From Streptomyces sp. NBC_01446 (GTDB taxonomy: Bacteria; Actinomycetota; Actinomycetes; Streptomycetales; Streptomycetaceae), in the NCBI RefSeq assembly GCF_026340095.1, contig NZ_JAPEPO010000001.1:4860001-4924000 (forward strand): a stretch of DNA of 64,000 bases, written 5' to 3'. How positions within the stretch are numbered: the stretch's first letter is position 1; each line of letters begins with the position of its first letter. The translations under genes and the position numbers were made by a program. Shown here one piece after another: positions 43,307 through 53,124 of this stretch. The notes beneath the pieces were generated by a model that was not told the DNA's origin, ran no database searches, and was given only the letters and a program-made list of their open reading frames with translations.

Positions 43307-44287
43307 TCACCTCACGGCGGTCCCGTGGACCCGGACCCAGCCCTGCCATGCCGACTCGACCATGTCGCGTACGTCGCGCTTCGCCGTCCAGCCGAGCTCC
43401 GTCGCGATGCGGTCCGCGGAGGCGACGACGCGGGCCGGGTCGCCGGGGCGGCGCGGGGTGACGACGGGGTCGGTGCCGTGGCCGGTCGTCGCGTTGATCA
43501 GCTCGACCATCTCCAGGACCGAGACGCCTTCGCCGCGGCCGATGTTGAGGGTGAGGTCCGTGCCGGGGGCGGCGGCGGAGAGGCGGCGGGCGGCGGCCAC
43601 GTGGGCCTCGGCGAGATCGACGACGTGGATGTAGTCGCGTACGCAGGTCCCGTCGGGTGTCGGGTAGTCCGCGCCGAAGATCCGTGGGGCCTCGCCGTCG
43701 GTGAGCTTCTCGAAGACCATCGGCACGAGGTTGAAGACGCCGGTGTCGGCCAGTTCGGGGGTGGCCGCGCCCGCCACGTTGAAGTAGCGCAGGGAGGCCG
43801 TGGCCAGGCGGTGGGCCCGGCCCGTCGCGCGGACCAGCCACTCGCCGGCGAGTTTCGTCTCGCCGTAGGGGCTCATCGGCAGGCACGGGGTGTCCTCGGT
43901 GACGAGGTCGACGTCGGGCATGCCGTACACGGCGGCGGACGAGGAGAAGACGAACGACGGGACGCCGCTCGCGGTGACCGCCTCCAGGAGGACGCGCAGG
44001 CCCTCGACGTTCTCGCGGTAGTAGTGCAGCGGCAGCTCCACCGACTCGGCGACCTGCTTCTTCGCGGCGAGGTGGACGACGCCGGTGATGCCGTGCTCGG
44101 CGATGGTGCGCGCCACGGCGTCGGCGTCCAGGGTCGAGGCGACGACCAGGGGTACGCCGTCCGGGACGCGCGCGGCGATGCCGGTGGACAGGTCGTCGTA
44201 GACCACGGTCCGCTCGCCCGCCTCCTGCATGGCGCGGACGACGTGCGCCCCGATGTATCCGGCACCGCCGGTGATCAGCCAGGTCAT
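43307..44287 (-). CDS. galE: UDP-glucose 4-epimerase GalE
   Basis: 326 aa. Short-chain dehydrogenase-type epimerase: NAD-binding GGAGYIGAH at the N-terminus, catalytic S-x124 and YGETK (Tyr-x3-Lys in SPYGETKLAGE), and the NVAGAATPELADTG and CVRDYIHVVDLAEAH blocks of GalE. It interconverts UDP-glucose and UDP-galactose, giving galactose for the surface polymer or for sugar catabolism. No gal operon genes are adjacent; its neighbours are glycosyltransferases (58 bp downstream of a GT2 gene), which favours a polymer role. ATG 44287. Confidence 0.95.
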   Translation of the reverse strand: MTWLITGGAGYIGAHVVRAMQEAGERTVVYDDLSTGIAARVPDGVPLVVASTLDADAVARTIAEHGITGVVHLAAKKQVAESVELPLHYYRENVEGLRVLLEAVTASGVPSFVFSSSAAVYGMPDVDLVTEDTPCLPMSPYGETKLAGEWLVRATGRAHRLATASLRYFNVAGAATPELADTGVFNLVPMVFEKLTDGEAPRIFGADYPTPDGTCVRDYIHVVDLAEAHVAAARRLSAAAPGTDLTLNIGRGEGVSVLEMVELINATTGHGTDPVVTPRRPGDPARVVASADRIATELGWTAKRDVRDMVESAWQGWVRVHGTAVR

Positions 44288-44345
44288 GTCGGTTCAGGGT
44301 CCCCTCGGTCGTGTCGTGTCTCGTCGTGCGCGTGCGGTCGGCGTT

Positions 44346-45962
44346 CTAGTGAACCAGGCGGTTGAGGCGGCCGCGTGCCACCGCCAGGGCTCCGCGTACG
44401 CCGGGCGCGAGGCGTACGGCGAGGGCGCCGGAGTGGGTCGCGTACGGATGGGCGAGCAGCATGCCGTGGCTCAGGCTCGGCAGGGCGGTGCGGCGCAGGA
44501 GGCCGGGGCCGGTGGCGGCGTGGGCGCTGGCGTCGCGGCTGGTGCCGTCGGCGAAGTTCACGTGGAGGCGCAGGTCCCAGGTGCCGGTGGCGAGCGCCGA
44601 CAGGTCGAGGGACGCCTCGGCCTCCCAGGTCCCGGCGTCGGACCCGGGCACGAAGGTCACTGTGCGGCGTCTGGCGGGGCGGTGGCGCAGGCGGTCGACG
44701 ACCTCGATGTCGACGGTGGCGGGGCCCGCCTCGGCGACGCGCCCGTACAGGTCGTGCAGGCGCAGCCGCAGCCGTGAGCCACGCGCGCGTGGCCGCAGTT
44801 CCGCCTCTATGGCGATGGGGAGCAGGTCCATAGGGCGTACGAGGAGGTGCTCAAGGGTCACCTGGGGGAGGTCGTCGGACCAGATGGGTGTGCCGTCTGC
44901 GGCGCGTGCGTAGGGCGGGCGCAGGCGGGCGGGGCGGGCCGCGACCTCCTTGAGACGGGGCAGGTCGCGCGGGTGGTCGGAGGCGAGGATCACGCGGGCG
45001 ACGACACGGCCGGGGGCGGGCGCCGCGTCGATGTCGGCCGTGTCGAACGTGGCGAGGTAGGCGCGGGTGCGGTCCCACCACTCGGCGCGGTACTCGGGGC
45101 TGCGCAGGTCGAGCTCGCGGGCGTACATGCGCAGGCTGTGGTCGAGGAACCGGGTGCGGGCCGCGCGTGCGAGGCGCTTGTGCGAGGCGGTCAGGAGGAT
45201 GTCGACGGACTGGCGGTGCGCCTCGATGCGGGCGGTCCAGTTGTCGAGTCCGGCCCGGTCGAGGGAGAGCGACAGGCGGCCGGCGTCGCGGCGCACGTTC
45301 CAGATGTAGACCGTGTCGGGGACGAGCGCGATGCGCGGTGCGGCGGCGAGCACGCGCGCGGTGAAGACGAAGTCCTCGTAGAGGAAGTGGCCGCCGGGGA
45401 AGCGGATCCCGTGCTCGCGCAGGAAGTCCGCGCGGTAGAGCTTGTTGACGCAGAGCGTGTCGTGGACGAGGCGGGGGCGGCGCTCCGGGTGGGGGATCAC
45501 GGCGGCCTCGGCGTACAGCTCGGGCTGCCACGGGATGTCGCGGCCCGAGGGGAGCTCGCGGCGCACGCAGAGGCCGGCGGCGACCTCGGCGCGGTGGGTG
45601 AGCGCCGCGCCGAGCAGGGCGTCGACGGCGCCGGGCGGCAGCACGTCGTCGCTGTCCAGGAACATGACGTACGGGGCCGAGGCTCTGTCGATGCCGTCGT
45701 TGCGCGGGGTGCCGCAGCCGCCGCTGTTCGTGGCGCGGCGCACCACCTTCAGGCGTGGCTCTTCGTCCGCCGTGCGCTGGAGGAGCTCGCCGCTGCTGTC
45801 CGTCGAACAGTCGTCGACGGCGATCACCTCACGGACGGCGGGGCCCTGGGAGAGGGCGGAGCGTACGGCGTCGGTGACCTGTGCGGCGTCGTTGTAGCCG
45901 ATGACGACGACCGAGACCTGTGAGCGCTGTTGCGAGGGCTGCTGGGACTGCATGGCTTCCAC
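44346..45962 (-). CDS. GT2 glycosyltransferase with C-terminal beta domain
   Basis: 538 aa. GT-A core with AVDDCSTDSSGEL (D50, D51), GGCGTPRNDGID and FLDSDDVLPP (D103–D106); predicted active. The rest is a helical region and a beta-rich tail (VTLEHLLVRPMDLLPIAIEA) like the GT2 gene at 33770, so the two are paralogues. GTG at 45962 has AGGA at nine bases; ATG at 45953 is an alternative. It lies between the GT87-like gene and galE, 48 and 58 bp apart, probably one transcript. Confidence 0.88.
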   Translation of the reverse strand: MEAMQSQQPSQQRSQVSVVVIGYNDAAQVTDAVRSALSQGPAVREVIAVDDCSTDSSGELLQRTADEEPRLKVVRRATNSGGCGTPRNDGIDRASAPYVMFLDSDDVLPPGAVDALLGAALTHRAEVAAGLCVRRELPSGRDIPWQPELYAEAAVIPHPERRPRLVHDTLCVNKLYRADFLREHGIRFPGGHFLYEDFVFTARVLAAAPRIALVPDTVYIWNVRRDAGRLSLSLDRAGLDNWTARIEAHRQSVDILLTASHKRLARAARTRFLDHSLRMYARELDLRSPEYRAEWWDRTRAYLATFDTADIDAAPAPGRVVARVILASDHPRDLPRLKEVAARPARLRPPYARAADGTPIWSDDLPQVTLEHLLVRPMDLLPIAIEAELRPRARGSRLRLRLHDLYGRVAEAGPATVDIEVVDRLRHRPARRRTVTFVPGSDAGTWEAEASLDLSALATGTWDLRLHVNFADGTSRDASAHAATGPGLLRRTALPSLSHGMLLAHPYATHSGALAVRLAPGVRGALAVARGRLNRLVH

Positions 45963-46010
45963 AGAAGGAAATCCTAGGTCTTTGCGGTAATTGTCCGGTA
46001 AGTAAAATTC

Positions 46011-47249
46011 CTACGCCTTGGTTCCCTTCCAGAGGGAGCGGAACGAGACGACGGCTCCTCCGAGGAGCAGGCCGTTGCGCGCCAGCATCAGCAGCGAGCC
46101 CGTCCACGTGGCCGCCTCGACGTCGCGGTACAGGACCGGGTACGCGAGCGCGCTCAGGCCGGCCGCCGCCACGACGAGCAGGGCGACGGGGCGCTGGGTG
46201 GTGTGGCGCGAGGTGAGGCAGACGGCGGCGAGTCCGAGCAGCCAGATCAGGTACTGCGGGCTGATCACGCGGCTGGTGACGGTGAAGAGCAGGACGGCGC
46301 AGAGCGCGGCGTCGTACGGCGTCGCGGGGCTCCAGTTCAGTGCCCGTAGCCGCCAGAACAGCAGCAGTGCCGCCGCGACGGCGGTGAGCACCAGGGAGGC
46401 CGCGGCCACCACGCCGACGTGCGGGCCGACGTACTCCATCGCCCCGAACCGGTAACGGATGTGCCCCGACCAGCCCGCCCGCCGCGCGAAGGCCAGCACC
46501 GTGCCGCCCAGCGACTCGATCTGCACGCCCCGCTCGCCCTGCTGGCGCAGGAACGAGAACGGTGAGCGGAACGCGACCGCGAGGACCAGCAGGATCGCGG
46601 CGCCGGACGTGAGCGCCGCCGTCCACGCCTCCCGGCTCGTACGTCCCCGGGGTGTGCCGAGCAGGGCGAGCGCGGGCCACACCTTCACCAGCGCGCCGCA
46701 CGCCGCGAGGACGCCGCCCGCGCGCGGGAACCGCCCCATGAGCAGCAGCGCGAACACGGCGAGCGCGGTGACCTCGATGTCGTAGCGGGCCAGCGGGACG
46801 TGGAGCAGGAGCGGCAGCCCGGCCACCCACAGCCAGGCGCCTCCCGTGCTGCGCCGTGGCCGCGCGCCGGTCCGGGCGAGGGCGAGCGTGACCAGGGCGT
46901 CCGTGGCGAGGGTGAGCGCGACGAAGGCCTGGAAGTAGGTGAGGCCGGAGATCAGACCGGGCGCCAGGAGGACGGGGCCCGCGCCCGGCGGGTACTGCCA
47001 CATCGGGTCGCCGGCCGGGAAGGCGCCGCCGGCGAGGGTGGCGTACCAGCCGGCGTACAGCGTGTGCACCTCTCGTGCGACCCCTCCGACGCCGAGCGGG
47101 GCGCGCTCGTCCGTGAGGAGCAGGGCGAGCATCGCGGCGCGGGTGGCCAGCCAGGTGAGCGGAAGTGCCGCCCGCGCGAGGGGGCCGGGGTGGACCCAGG
47201 TCATATGGACGGGTGCTGCGGCGGTGGGTGGCTGAGTGTCGAGCGTCAC
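46011..47249 (-). CDS. GT87-like polytopic glycosyltransferase (DUF2029)
   Basis: 412 aa with about 10 membrane helices. The first outer loop EVHTLYAGWYATLAGGAFP followed by WQYPPGAGPVLLAP is the signature region of actinobacterial GT87 mannosyltransferases (PimE/RptA class), which use polyprenyl-phosphate-mannose at the outer face. It could use the lipid-linked sugar made by the gene at 31014. Start is uncertain: GTG 47249 chosen; ATG 47204 and 47279 are in frame and none has a good ribosome-binding site. Confidence 0.85.
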   Translation of the reverse strand: MTLDTQPPTAAAPVHMTWVHPGPLARAALPLTWLATRAAMLALLLTDERAPLGVGGVAREVHTLYAGWYATLAGGAFPAGDPMWQYPPGAGPVLLAPGLISGLTYFQAFVALTLATDALVTLALARTGARPRRSTGGAWLWVAGLPLLLHVPLARYDIEVTALAVFALLLMGRFPRAGGVLAACGALVKVWPALALLGTPRGRTSREAWTAALTSGAAILLVLAVAFRSPFSFLRQQGERGVQIESLGGTVLAFARRAGWSGHIRYRFGAMEYVGPHVGVVAAASLVLTAVAAALLLFWRLRALNWSPATPYDAALCAVLLFTVTSRVISPQYLIWLLGLAAVCLTSRHTTQRPVALLVVAAAGLSALAYPVLYRDVEAATWTGSLLMLARNGLLLGGAVVSFRSLWKGTKA

Positions 47250-47371
47250 CTGCGCGAGCGTACGAGCGTATGGCCGCATATGCGGTGATAATCAGCCGAA
47301 TGGGGCTTTCGTGTCGGACGGGGAACGGCTCTGCCGGGCGGGGGCGCCACGCGTCCGGCGCGGGTGGCCGG

Positions 47372-47845
47372 TCACGCGTCGAGCGCCGCCCCGTCCAGTG
47401 CCGTCGTCAGGCGGTCGAGGCGGGCGCGCATGTCCTCGATCTCCGCCAGGTCGAACCCCGTGGCCGCCGCGATCCGGCGCGGCACCAGCGCCGCGCGCTC
47501 CCGCAGCTCGGTGCCCGCGGGGGTCGGCCGGACGTTCACCGAGCGCTCGTCGCGCGCGCTGCGCTCCCGCTGGACGAGACCGGCCGCCTCCAGCCGCTTG
47601 AGCAGCGGGGACAGCGTGCCCGAGTCCAGCCGCAGCCGCTCCCCGAGCCGCTTCACAGGCAGCTCGCCGTCCTCCCAGAGCACCAGCATGACCAGGTACT
47701 GGGGGTAGGTCAGGCCCAGGTCCTTGAGGAGTGTGCGGTAGACGCCGCCGAACGCGCGCGACGCGGCGTTCAGGGAGAAGCAGATCTGCCGGTCGAGTCG
47801 CAGGAATTCCTCGTCGCCGGGTGTCTCGGTCGTCTCGGTGGTCAT
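47372..47845 (-). CDS. ohrR: Organic-hydroperoxide-sensing MarR-family repressor OhrR
   Basis: 157 aa. MarR winged helix (LGERLRLDSGTLSPLLKRLEAAG, wing RDERSVNVRPT) with the reactive cysteine C22 in the LDRQICFSLNAASR segment that defines one-cysteine-sensing OhrR proteins. Organic peroxides oxidise C22 and release the repressor. It is divergent from ohr with a fitting palindrome between them. ATG 47845. Confidence 0.94.
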   Translation of the reverse strand: MTTETTETPGDEEFLRLDRQICFSLNAASRAFGGVYRTLLKDLGLTYPQYLVMLVLWEDGELPVKRLGERLRLDSGTLSPLLKRLEAAGLVQRERSARDERSVNVRPTPAGTELRERAALVPRRIAAATGFDLAEIEDMRARLDRLTTALDGAALDA

Positions 47846-47888
47846 GGGTCCAGGGTAACCGGGACCTCTGGTGTGTCATTCAGTTGCC

Positions 47889-47903
47889 CGCAATTGAATT
47901 GCG
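47889..47903. promoter_or_regulatory. OhrR operator palindrome
   Basis: CGCAATT-G-AATTGCG, a perfect 15-bp palindrome in the spacer between ohrR and ohr. It fits the known OhrR box (TACAATT-AATTGTA type) in its core AATT-N-AATT. It lies 43 bp from the ohrR start and 80 bp from the ohr start. Confidence 0.75.
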
Positions 47904-47983
47904 TGCTCTACTTGTGTCCGTCAGGGCAGCACGTACTCCACCGCGGGCGTCACCGCGGACCCCATCTCAGGAGGATGTTTTTC

Positions 47984-48397
<414 letters not shown>

Positions 48398-48408
48398 TCG
48401 CCCTGCTC

Positions 48409-48483
48409 GCGGGGTGCTCGTCCTGCTCCCGGGGTGTCAACGTTCCCCAGGGGAACCCCCGTTGACCCGTGCGAGCACCCCGC
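48409..48483. terminator. Long imperfect hairpin after ohr
   Basis: Outer 12-bp arms GCGGGGTGCTCG (48409–48420) / CGAGCACCCCGC (48472–48483) enclose GTCAACG (48436–48442) / CGTTGAC (48460–48466) and an inner TTCCCC/GGGGAA. No U-tract. It starts 12 bp after the ohr stop and ends 106 bp before the GT-C gene, so it may be a terminator or a structured leader. Confidence 0.65.
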
Positions 48484-48589
48484 CCGTGCGCGCGAAGCGC
48501 CCGTGATTGCTGGTTGCCGCCGTTCGCCCCATGCGCCCCTGACGGCAAGGCTGCGTCACAAATCCGATCAATTGGGACAGGATCGGCGC

Positions 48590-50191
48590 GTGCGCATCTC
48601 TTCGGACGGTCCGCGCGGCCGCACCCCCAGGGCCCTTCCCGCCGCTGCACCCGCCGTGACCGCGGTCCTGCTGCCGGGCGTGGTGATACTGGGCCTCGGG
48701 CTCTGGGGGCTCGACCGCGGCACGATCTGGCGCGACGAGGCCGCGACGATACTCGTCGCCACCCGCTCCCTGCCCCAGATCCACCGTCTCCTCGGCAACA
48801 TCGACGCGGTACACGGCCTCTACTACGTGCTGATCCACTTCGTGCTCGGCGGGCAGACGGACGCCTACCTGATGCGGCTGCCGTCCGTGCTCGGCGCGAC
48901 CGCGGCGGCCTGCCTCGTCGCCGCGCTCGGCATCCGGCTCGCCCGGCCCCGCGTCGGCCTGTGGGCCGGACTCCTGTACGCGGCCTCGCCGTTCACCGTC
49001 TACTACGCGCAGGAGGGCCGCTCGTACGCGATCGTCGCGGCGGGCGCGGCTGCGGCGACGCTCATGTTCGTCCACTGCGTACGGCATCCGTCGTGGCCCG
49101 CGTGGGCCGGTTACGCCGCGCTCGTGACGGTGACCGCGTGGCTCCACGAGTTCGCCGTGCTCGTCCTCGCCGCGCACGCCGTCACCCTCCTCGTGTCGCG
49201 CGCGGCCCCCGTGCTGTGGCGGGGCTGGGCGGCCGCCGCCGCTGCCGCCGTCCTGCTGGTGCTGCCGCTCGCCGACGAGGCGCGGGAGCAGAGCTTCCAG
49301 GTGGCGTGGATCCGCAGACCGGGCTGGGGGGACGCCGAGGCGCTGCTGCGGCTCGCCGCCGGGCACCCCGGCGCCGTCTTCAACACCACGCTCCTGCTCG
49401 CCGCGGCCGCCGTGCTCGCCCCCTCGGTCCGCCGGGGGACGTGCGGGCTCGCCGCGGTCGCGCTGCCGCTCGCCGTCGTGCCGCCCGCGGTGCTGCTCAC
49501 CGTGTCGCAGTGGCAGCCGCTGTACGCGCCGCGCTACACGTTCTTCGCGTTCGCCGGGCTGCCCCTGCTGGTGGCGGCCGGCGCGGACACGGTCCTGCGG
49601 CGCCTGCCGGAACGGGTGCGGCCCTCCGCGTACGTCCAGGTGACCGCCGGGGCCGCCCTGGTCGCGGTGGCGTTCTGGGCGCAGTTCCCGGCGCAGCTGC
49701 GCGAGCGGTCGCCCGAGAGCCGCAGGGACGACTTCGGGGCGGTCGCGCGGATGGCGGAGCGGGATCTGCGGCCCGGCGACGCGCTGCTCTACCTGCCGAA
49801 GACCGGCCGACGCCTCACGGAGACGTATCCGCGCGCGGTGGCGGGCGTGCGTGACGTGGCGCTGAAGTCGACGGGCGCCCGCTCCGGAACCCTGTACGGC
49901 GTGGACGCGAGCCCCGCCGAACTCCGCGCCCGGATGGCGTGCCTGACCCGCGTCTGGGTCCTCTTCGACGCGGAGGCGGGCCGCCCCGGCTGGCACACCC
50001 GCAATCCCGTCGAACTCGCCAAACTCGCGCTCCTGGAACGGGACTTCACCCCCCTCACCGAATCGAGACGCCGCAGCGGGCTGCTGCGCCTGTACGAGCG
50101 GGTGGGCGGCCCCGCGCCCACCTGCGCGGCCGGCGCGGGGCCTGCCGCGGCGACCGCCACACCTACCGAGCCGACGCCGGAGTCCCCATGA
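48590..50191 (+). CDS. GT-C-fold membrane glycosyltransferase (ArnT/PMT-like)
   Basis: 533 aa with about 11–12 membrane helices. The first outer loop GLDRGTIWRDEAATILVATR contains the R-D-E acidic motif of PMT/ArnT-type GT-C enzymes, and RLPSVLGATAAACLVAALG and YYAQEGRSYAIV are typical of the DUF/PMT_2 group. It should transfer a sugar from a polyprenyl-phosphate donor. GTG 48590 chosen with AGGA upstream; the frame is open to 48434. First of five plus-strand genes; the next begins in an ATGA overlap. Confidence 0.88.
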   Translation: MRISSDGPRGRTPRALPAAAPAVTAVLLPGVVILGLGLWGLDRGTIWRDEAATILVATRSLPQIHRLLGNIDAVHGLYYVLIHFVLGGQTDAYLMRLPSVLGATAAACLVAALGIRLARPRVGLWAGLLYAASPFTVYYAQEGRSYAIVAAGAAAATLMFVHCVRHPSWPAWAGYAALVTVTAWLHEFAVLVLAAHAVTLLVSRAAPVLWRGWAAAAAAAVLLVLPLADEAREQSFQVAWIRRPGWGDAEALLRLAAGHPGAVFNTTLLLAAAAVLAPSVRRGTCGLAAVALPLAVVPPAVLLTVSQWQPLYAPRYTFFAFAGLPLLVAAGADTVLRRLPERVRPSAYVQVTAGAALVAVAFWAQFPAQLRERSPESRRDDFGAVARMAERDLRPGDALLYLPKTGRRLTETYPRAVAGVRDVALKSTGARSGTLYGVDASPAELRARMACLTRVWVLFDAEAGRPGWHTRNPVELAKLALLERDFTPLTESRRRSGLLRLYERVGGPAPTCAAGAGPAAATATPTEPTPESP

Positions 50192-51924
50192 ACGCCACGC
50201 TCCTCGCCCTCCTCGACAGCCGCCGCCCCGACCGGGCGCGGTCCGTGCCCGCCGCCCGCGCCTCGCCCGCCGGACCCGCGTCCCGCCTGCGCCGTTGGGC
50301 CGACCCCGCCGCAGTCCTCGCCGCCACTGCGCTGATCGCGGTCAGGGCCGCCGGACTCGGGCGCTGGATCGTCGACGACGCCGCCGTCACCTTCGCGTAC
50401 GCGCGCAGCATCGACGAGGGCCTCGGCCCGGTCCAACTGCCCGGCGCGTCACCGGTGGAGGGCTACTCCAACCCGGCCTGGCTCGCCCTGATGGCCGTCG
50501 GGCGCAGGCTCGGCCTCTTCGACCACGGCGCGTTCCTGGGCGTCAGCGACCTCGTGCTCTACCCGAAGGCACTCGCCCTGCTGTGCACGGCCGGCACGCT
50601 CGCGTGCGTCGCGTGGGCGGCCCGCGCCGTGGTGCCCGGCCGCGCGTGGGCGGTGACGCTCCTCGCGGGAGCCGCCCTCGCCACGAACCTCTCCTACGTG
50701 GCCTGGTCCTTCTCCGGCCTGGAGAACCCGCTGTACGGGCTGACGGCGGCGGGGACGGGAGCGGTGCTGGTGCGGGCGGTCGCCCGGGGTGGCCTCACGG
50801 CCCCCCGCACCGCCGTGACCGCCGGCGCGATCGCCCTGCTCGCCGCGCTGGCCCGGCCCGACGGCGCCGTACTCATGGCCGCCTACCCCCTCGTCCTCGC
50901 CCTCTCCGTGCGCCGTGACCTGGCCCGGTCGGTCCGCGCGCTGGCCCTGCACGCCGGTGTCGTCGCCGTGCCCTACGGCGCGTTCCTGCTGTGGCGGCAC
51001 GCCGTCTTCGGGCTGTGGGTGCCCAACACCGCGGTCGCCAAGGCGCAGCAGACCCCCGAGCTCGCCCAACTCGCCAAGACGGGCGCTCTGTTGACGTACG
51101 CGGGCTGGGCCTTCGCGCTGATCGGCGCGCTGTGCGCCGGTGCCGTGCTCGCCCGGCCCGGCACGGCGCGCCGTGCCCTGGTGGCGCTGCTCGTGCCGCT
51201 GCTCCTGTCGCTGCTCGCGTACGGGGTGCTCGGCCGGGACTGGATGGCCCTGTACCGGTTCGCGACCCCGGTGTGGGTTCTCGCGGCGGCTGTCGCCGCG
51301 CTGTCGGCCGTAGTGCTGTGGGAGGCGGAGGGAGTTCGTGGCCGGGCCGTCCTCGTCATGGCGCTGTCCGGCGCGCTCGTCCTCGCGCACACCGGACAGG
51401 CCGCACGCGAAGCCTCGTTCAAGGCCCACCCGACGCTCTCCATGTGTTTCGTCGCCGAACGCTACGGCCAGGTGTTCAACACGTACGCAGAGCGCCTCGG
51501 CCTGCGGCACGCCACCGTCGCCCTGCCCGACCTCGGCGGCACGCTGCTCACCACGCGGCTGCGGGTACTGGACCTGGCGGGCCTGACCGACCGCCGCATC
51601 GCGGACGCGTACGCCTCCGGCGACATGCGGGCCCTGCGCGACCACGTCCTGCGCGCCGAGCGCCCCGAACTCCTGCACGTCCACGGGGCCTGGGTCAACA
51701 AGCCGGGCCTGACCGTCGCCCGCCTGGCGGACGCCGGCTACGTCCCGCTGTACCGGCAGCAGAACGGCGGTGACTTCGTCCGGGCCGACGCCGTCCACGA
51801 TCCGGCCCGCATCGCCGCCGTACGCGCCTGGGCCGCACCGCGCCTCGACCACCTGATCGCGGACCAGGACCACACCGGCAGCTGCGGCGCCACTCTCACC
51901 CCGGGTCAGGGAGCCGCCCTGTGA
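50188..51924 (+). CDS. Polytopic membrane protein, GT-C-like
   Basis: 578 aa with about 10 membrane helices and a soluble C-terminal domain of ~130 residues. The segment IVDDAAVTFAYARSIDEGLG (acidic pair in the first outer loop) plus EGYSNPAWLALMAVGRRLG resembles streptomycete and actinobacterial GT-C proteins of unknown substrate, close to the mycobacterial AftB-like/terminal arabinofuranosyltransferase group. The start ATG 50188 overlaps the stop of the previous gene; its own stop overlaps the acyltransferase start (GTGA). The specific sugar cannot be read from the sequence. Confidence 0.82.
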   Translation: MNATLLALLDSRRPDRARSVPAARASPAGPASRLRRWADPAAVLAATALIAVRAAGLGRWIVDDAAVTFAYARSIDEGLGPVQLPGASPVEGYSNPAWLALMAVGRRLGLFDHGAFLGVSDLVLYPKALALLCTAGTLACVAWAARAVVPGRAWAVTLLAGAALATNLSYVAWSFSGLENPLYGLTAAGTGAVLVRAVARGGLTAPRTAVTAGAIALLAALARPDGAVLMAAYPLVLALSVRRDLARSVRALALHAGVVAVPYGAFLLWRHAVFGLWVPNTAVAKAQQTPELAQLAKTGALLTYAGWAFALIGALCAGAVLARPGTARRALVALLVPLLLSLLAYGVLGRDWMALYRFATPVWVLAAAVAALSAVVLWEAEGVRGRAVLVMALSGALVLAHTGQAAREASFKAHPTLSMCFVAERYGQVFNTYAERLGLRHATVALPDLGGTLLTTRLRVLDLAGLTDRRIADAYASGDMRALRDHVLRAERPELLHVHGAWVNKPGLTVARLADAGYVPLYRQQNGGDFVRADAVHDPARIAAVRAWAAPRLDHLIADQDHTGSCGATLTPGQGAAL

Positions 51925-53060
51925 CGGCCACCCTTCTCCCCGCGCCCACCCGGTCCCGCAGCGCGGAGGCGCGGGCGCCGCGGCTCGATTCGCTCACCGG
52001 GATGCGCTTCGTGGCGGCGCTCGCCGTCTTCGTGCACCACACCACCGGGCTCGCCCCGGGCAGCGGCCTGGCTCAGGCGCCGGTCCTGTTCCCGTACTCG
52101 ACCATGGGCGTCAACGGCGTCGGGTTCTTCTTCGTGCTGTCCGGGTTCCTGCTGGCCTGGGGGCACCGCCCCGGCACGCGTCGCGGTCTCTTCTACTGGC
52201 GTCGCGCCGGACGCATCTGGCCCGCGCATCTTGCCGCCACGATCCCGTGCGTCTGGGTGTTCTACCTCTGGGGTGGCGTGCCCACGGACGCGTTCAGCTT
52301 CGTCACGTCGCTGCTGCTCGTGCAGACCTGGTTCCCCGGCGTCGTGCCGATGTTCCCGGGCAACGGCGTGGCCTGGACGCTCAGCGTCGAGGTGTTCTTC
52401 TACCTCCTGTTCCCCTGGGTGATCGGCCCGGCCCTGCGCCTGCGCACCCGCACCCTCGCGCTCCTCGCGGCGTCCGGTCTCGCCGCCATGTGGGCCCTCA
52501 ACTGGTGGGCCGCCGACCACCTTTCGCCCTTCGCCCGCGAATGGGTCATGCGCCACCCGGTGACGCGTCTGCCCGAGTTCGCGGCCGGCCTCGTCTGCGC
52601 GATCGCCCTGCGCCGCGGCCACCGGATCGCCCTGCGCCCGGCCGTACTGCTCGCCTCCTTCGCCGCGTACACGGCCGTGTACTGCCACCGGGCCGACTGG
52701 TCCTCGCCAGGCGCGGTGGGTCAACTGGAGTGGACGGTGAGGCCGTTCGTCGCCGTGTTCTCGGCGCTCTTCATCGTCGCGTACGCCCAGCGCGAGCTGT
52801 CCGGGCGCCGCGGAGCGCTCTGTTCGCGCCCCATGGTGCTGCTCGGCGCGTGGTCGTACGCGTTCTATCTGCTGCATCAGACGCTGAACCGGTACGTGCA
52901 GGACACCTGGGGCCGGATGCGGCCCGACAACTCCGCCGTGTTCGCGCTGTGCGGACTCGCTGTCGCGGTGATCGCGCTTTCCTGGGCGCTGTTCACGTAC
53001 GTCGAGGAACCGGCCAGAAAGTGGTGGTCCCGGCACACGCCGCGCCGCCTCACACGGTGA
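51921..53060 (+). CDS. Membrane O-acyltransferase (Acyltransferase_3)
   Basis: 379 aa with about 10 membrane helices. The conserved start RLDSLTGMRFVAALAVFVHHTTG (with the R and H used by the family), FFVLSGFLLAWG, and LSVEVFFYLLFPW are hallmarks of the OafA/NodX-type acyltransferases that acetylate surface sugars. No SGNH tail. GTG start within the upstream stop. It probably decorates the polymer or its glycans. Confidence 0.92.
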   Translation: MTATLLPAPTRSRSAEARAPRLDSLTGMRFVAALAVFVHHTTGLAPGSGLAQAPVLFPYSTMGVNGVGFFFVLSGFLLAWGHRPGTRRGLFYWRRAGRIWPAHLAATIPCVWVFYLWGGVPTDAFSFVTSLLLVQTWFPGVVPMFPGNGVAWTLSVEVFFYLLFPWVIGPALRLRTRTLALLAASGLAAMWALNWWAADHLSPFAREWVMRHPVTRLPEFAAGLVCAIALRRGHRIALRPAVLLASFAAYTAVYCHRADWSSPGAVGQLEWTVRPFVAVFSALFIVAYAQRELSGRRGALCSRPMVLLGAWSYAFYLLHQTLNRYVQDTWGRMRPDNSAVFALCGLAVAVIALSWALFTYVEEPARKWWSRHTPRRLTR

Positions 53061-53124
53061 CCCCGCGCGGACATGCGCGTTGAAAAGCCATCAAGTCACC
53101 CCAACCCTCTTGATGGAGGCCGTC

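Noticed and set aside
48437..49996. A 519-codon minus-strand frame opposite the GT-C gene
   Set aside because: Its composition is charged and repetitive, without membrane or enzyme signatures; the plus strand shows clear helices and motifs.
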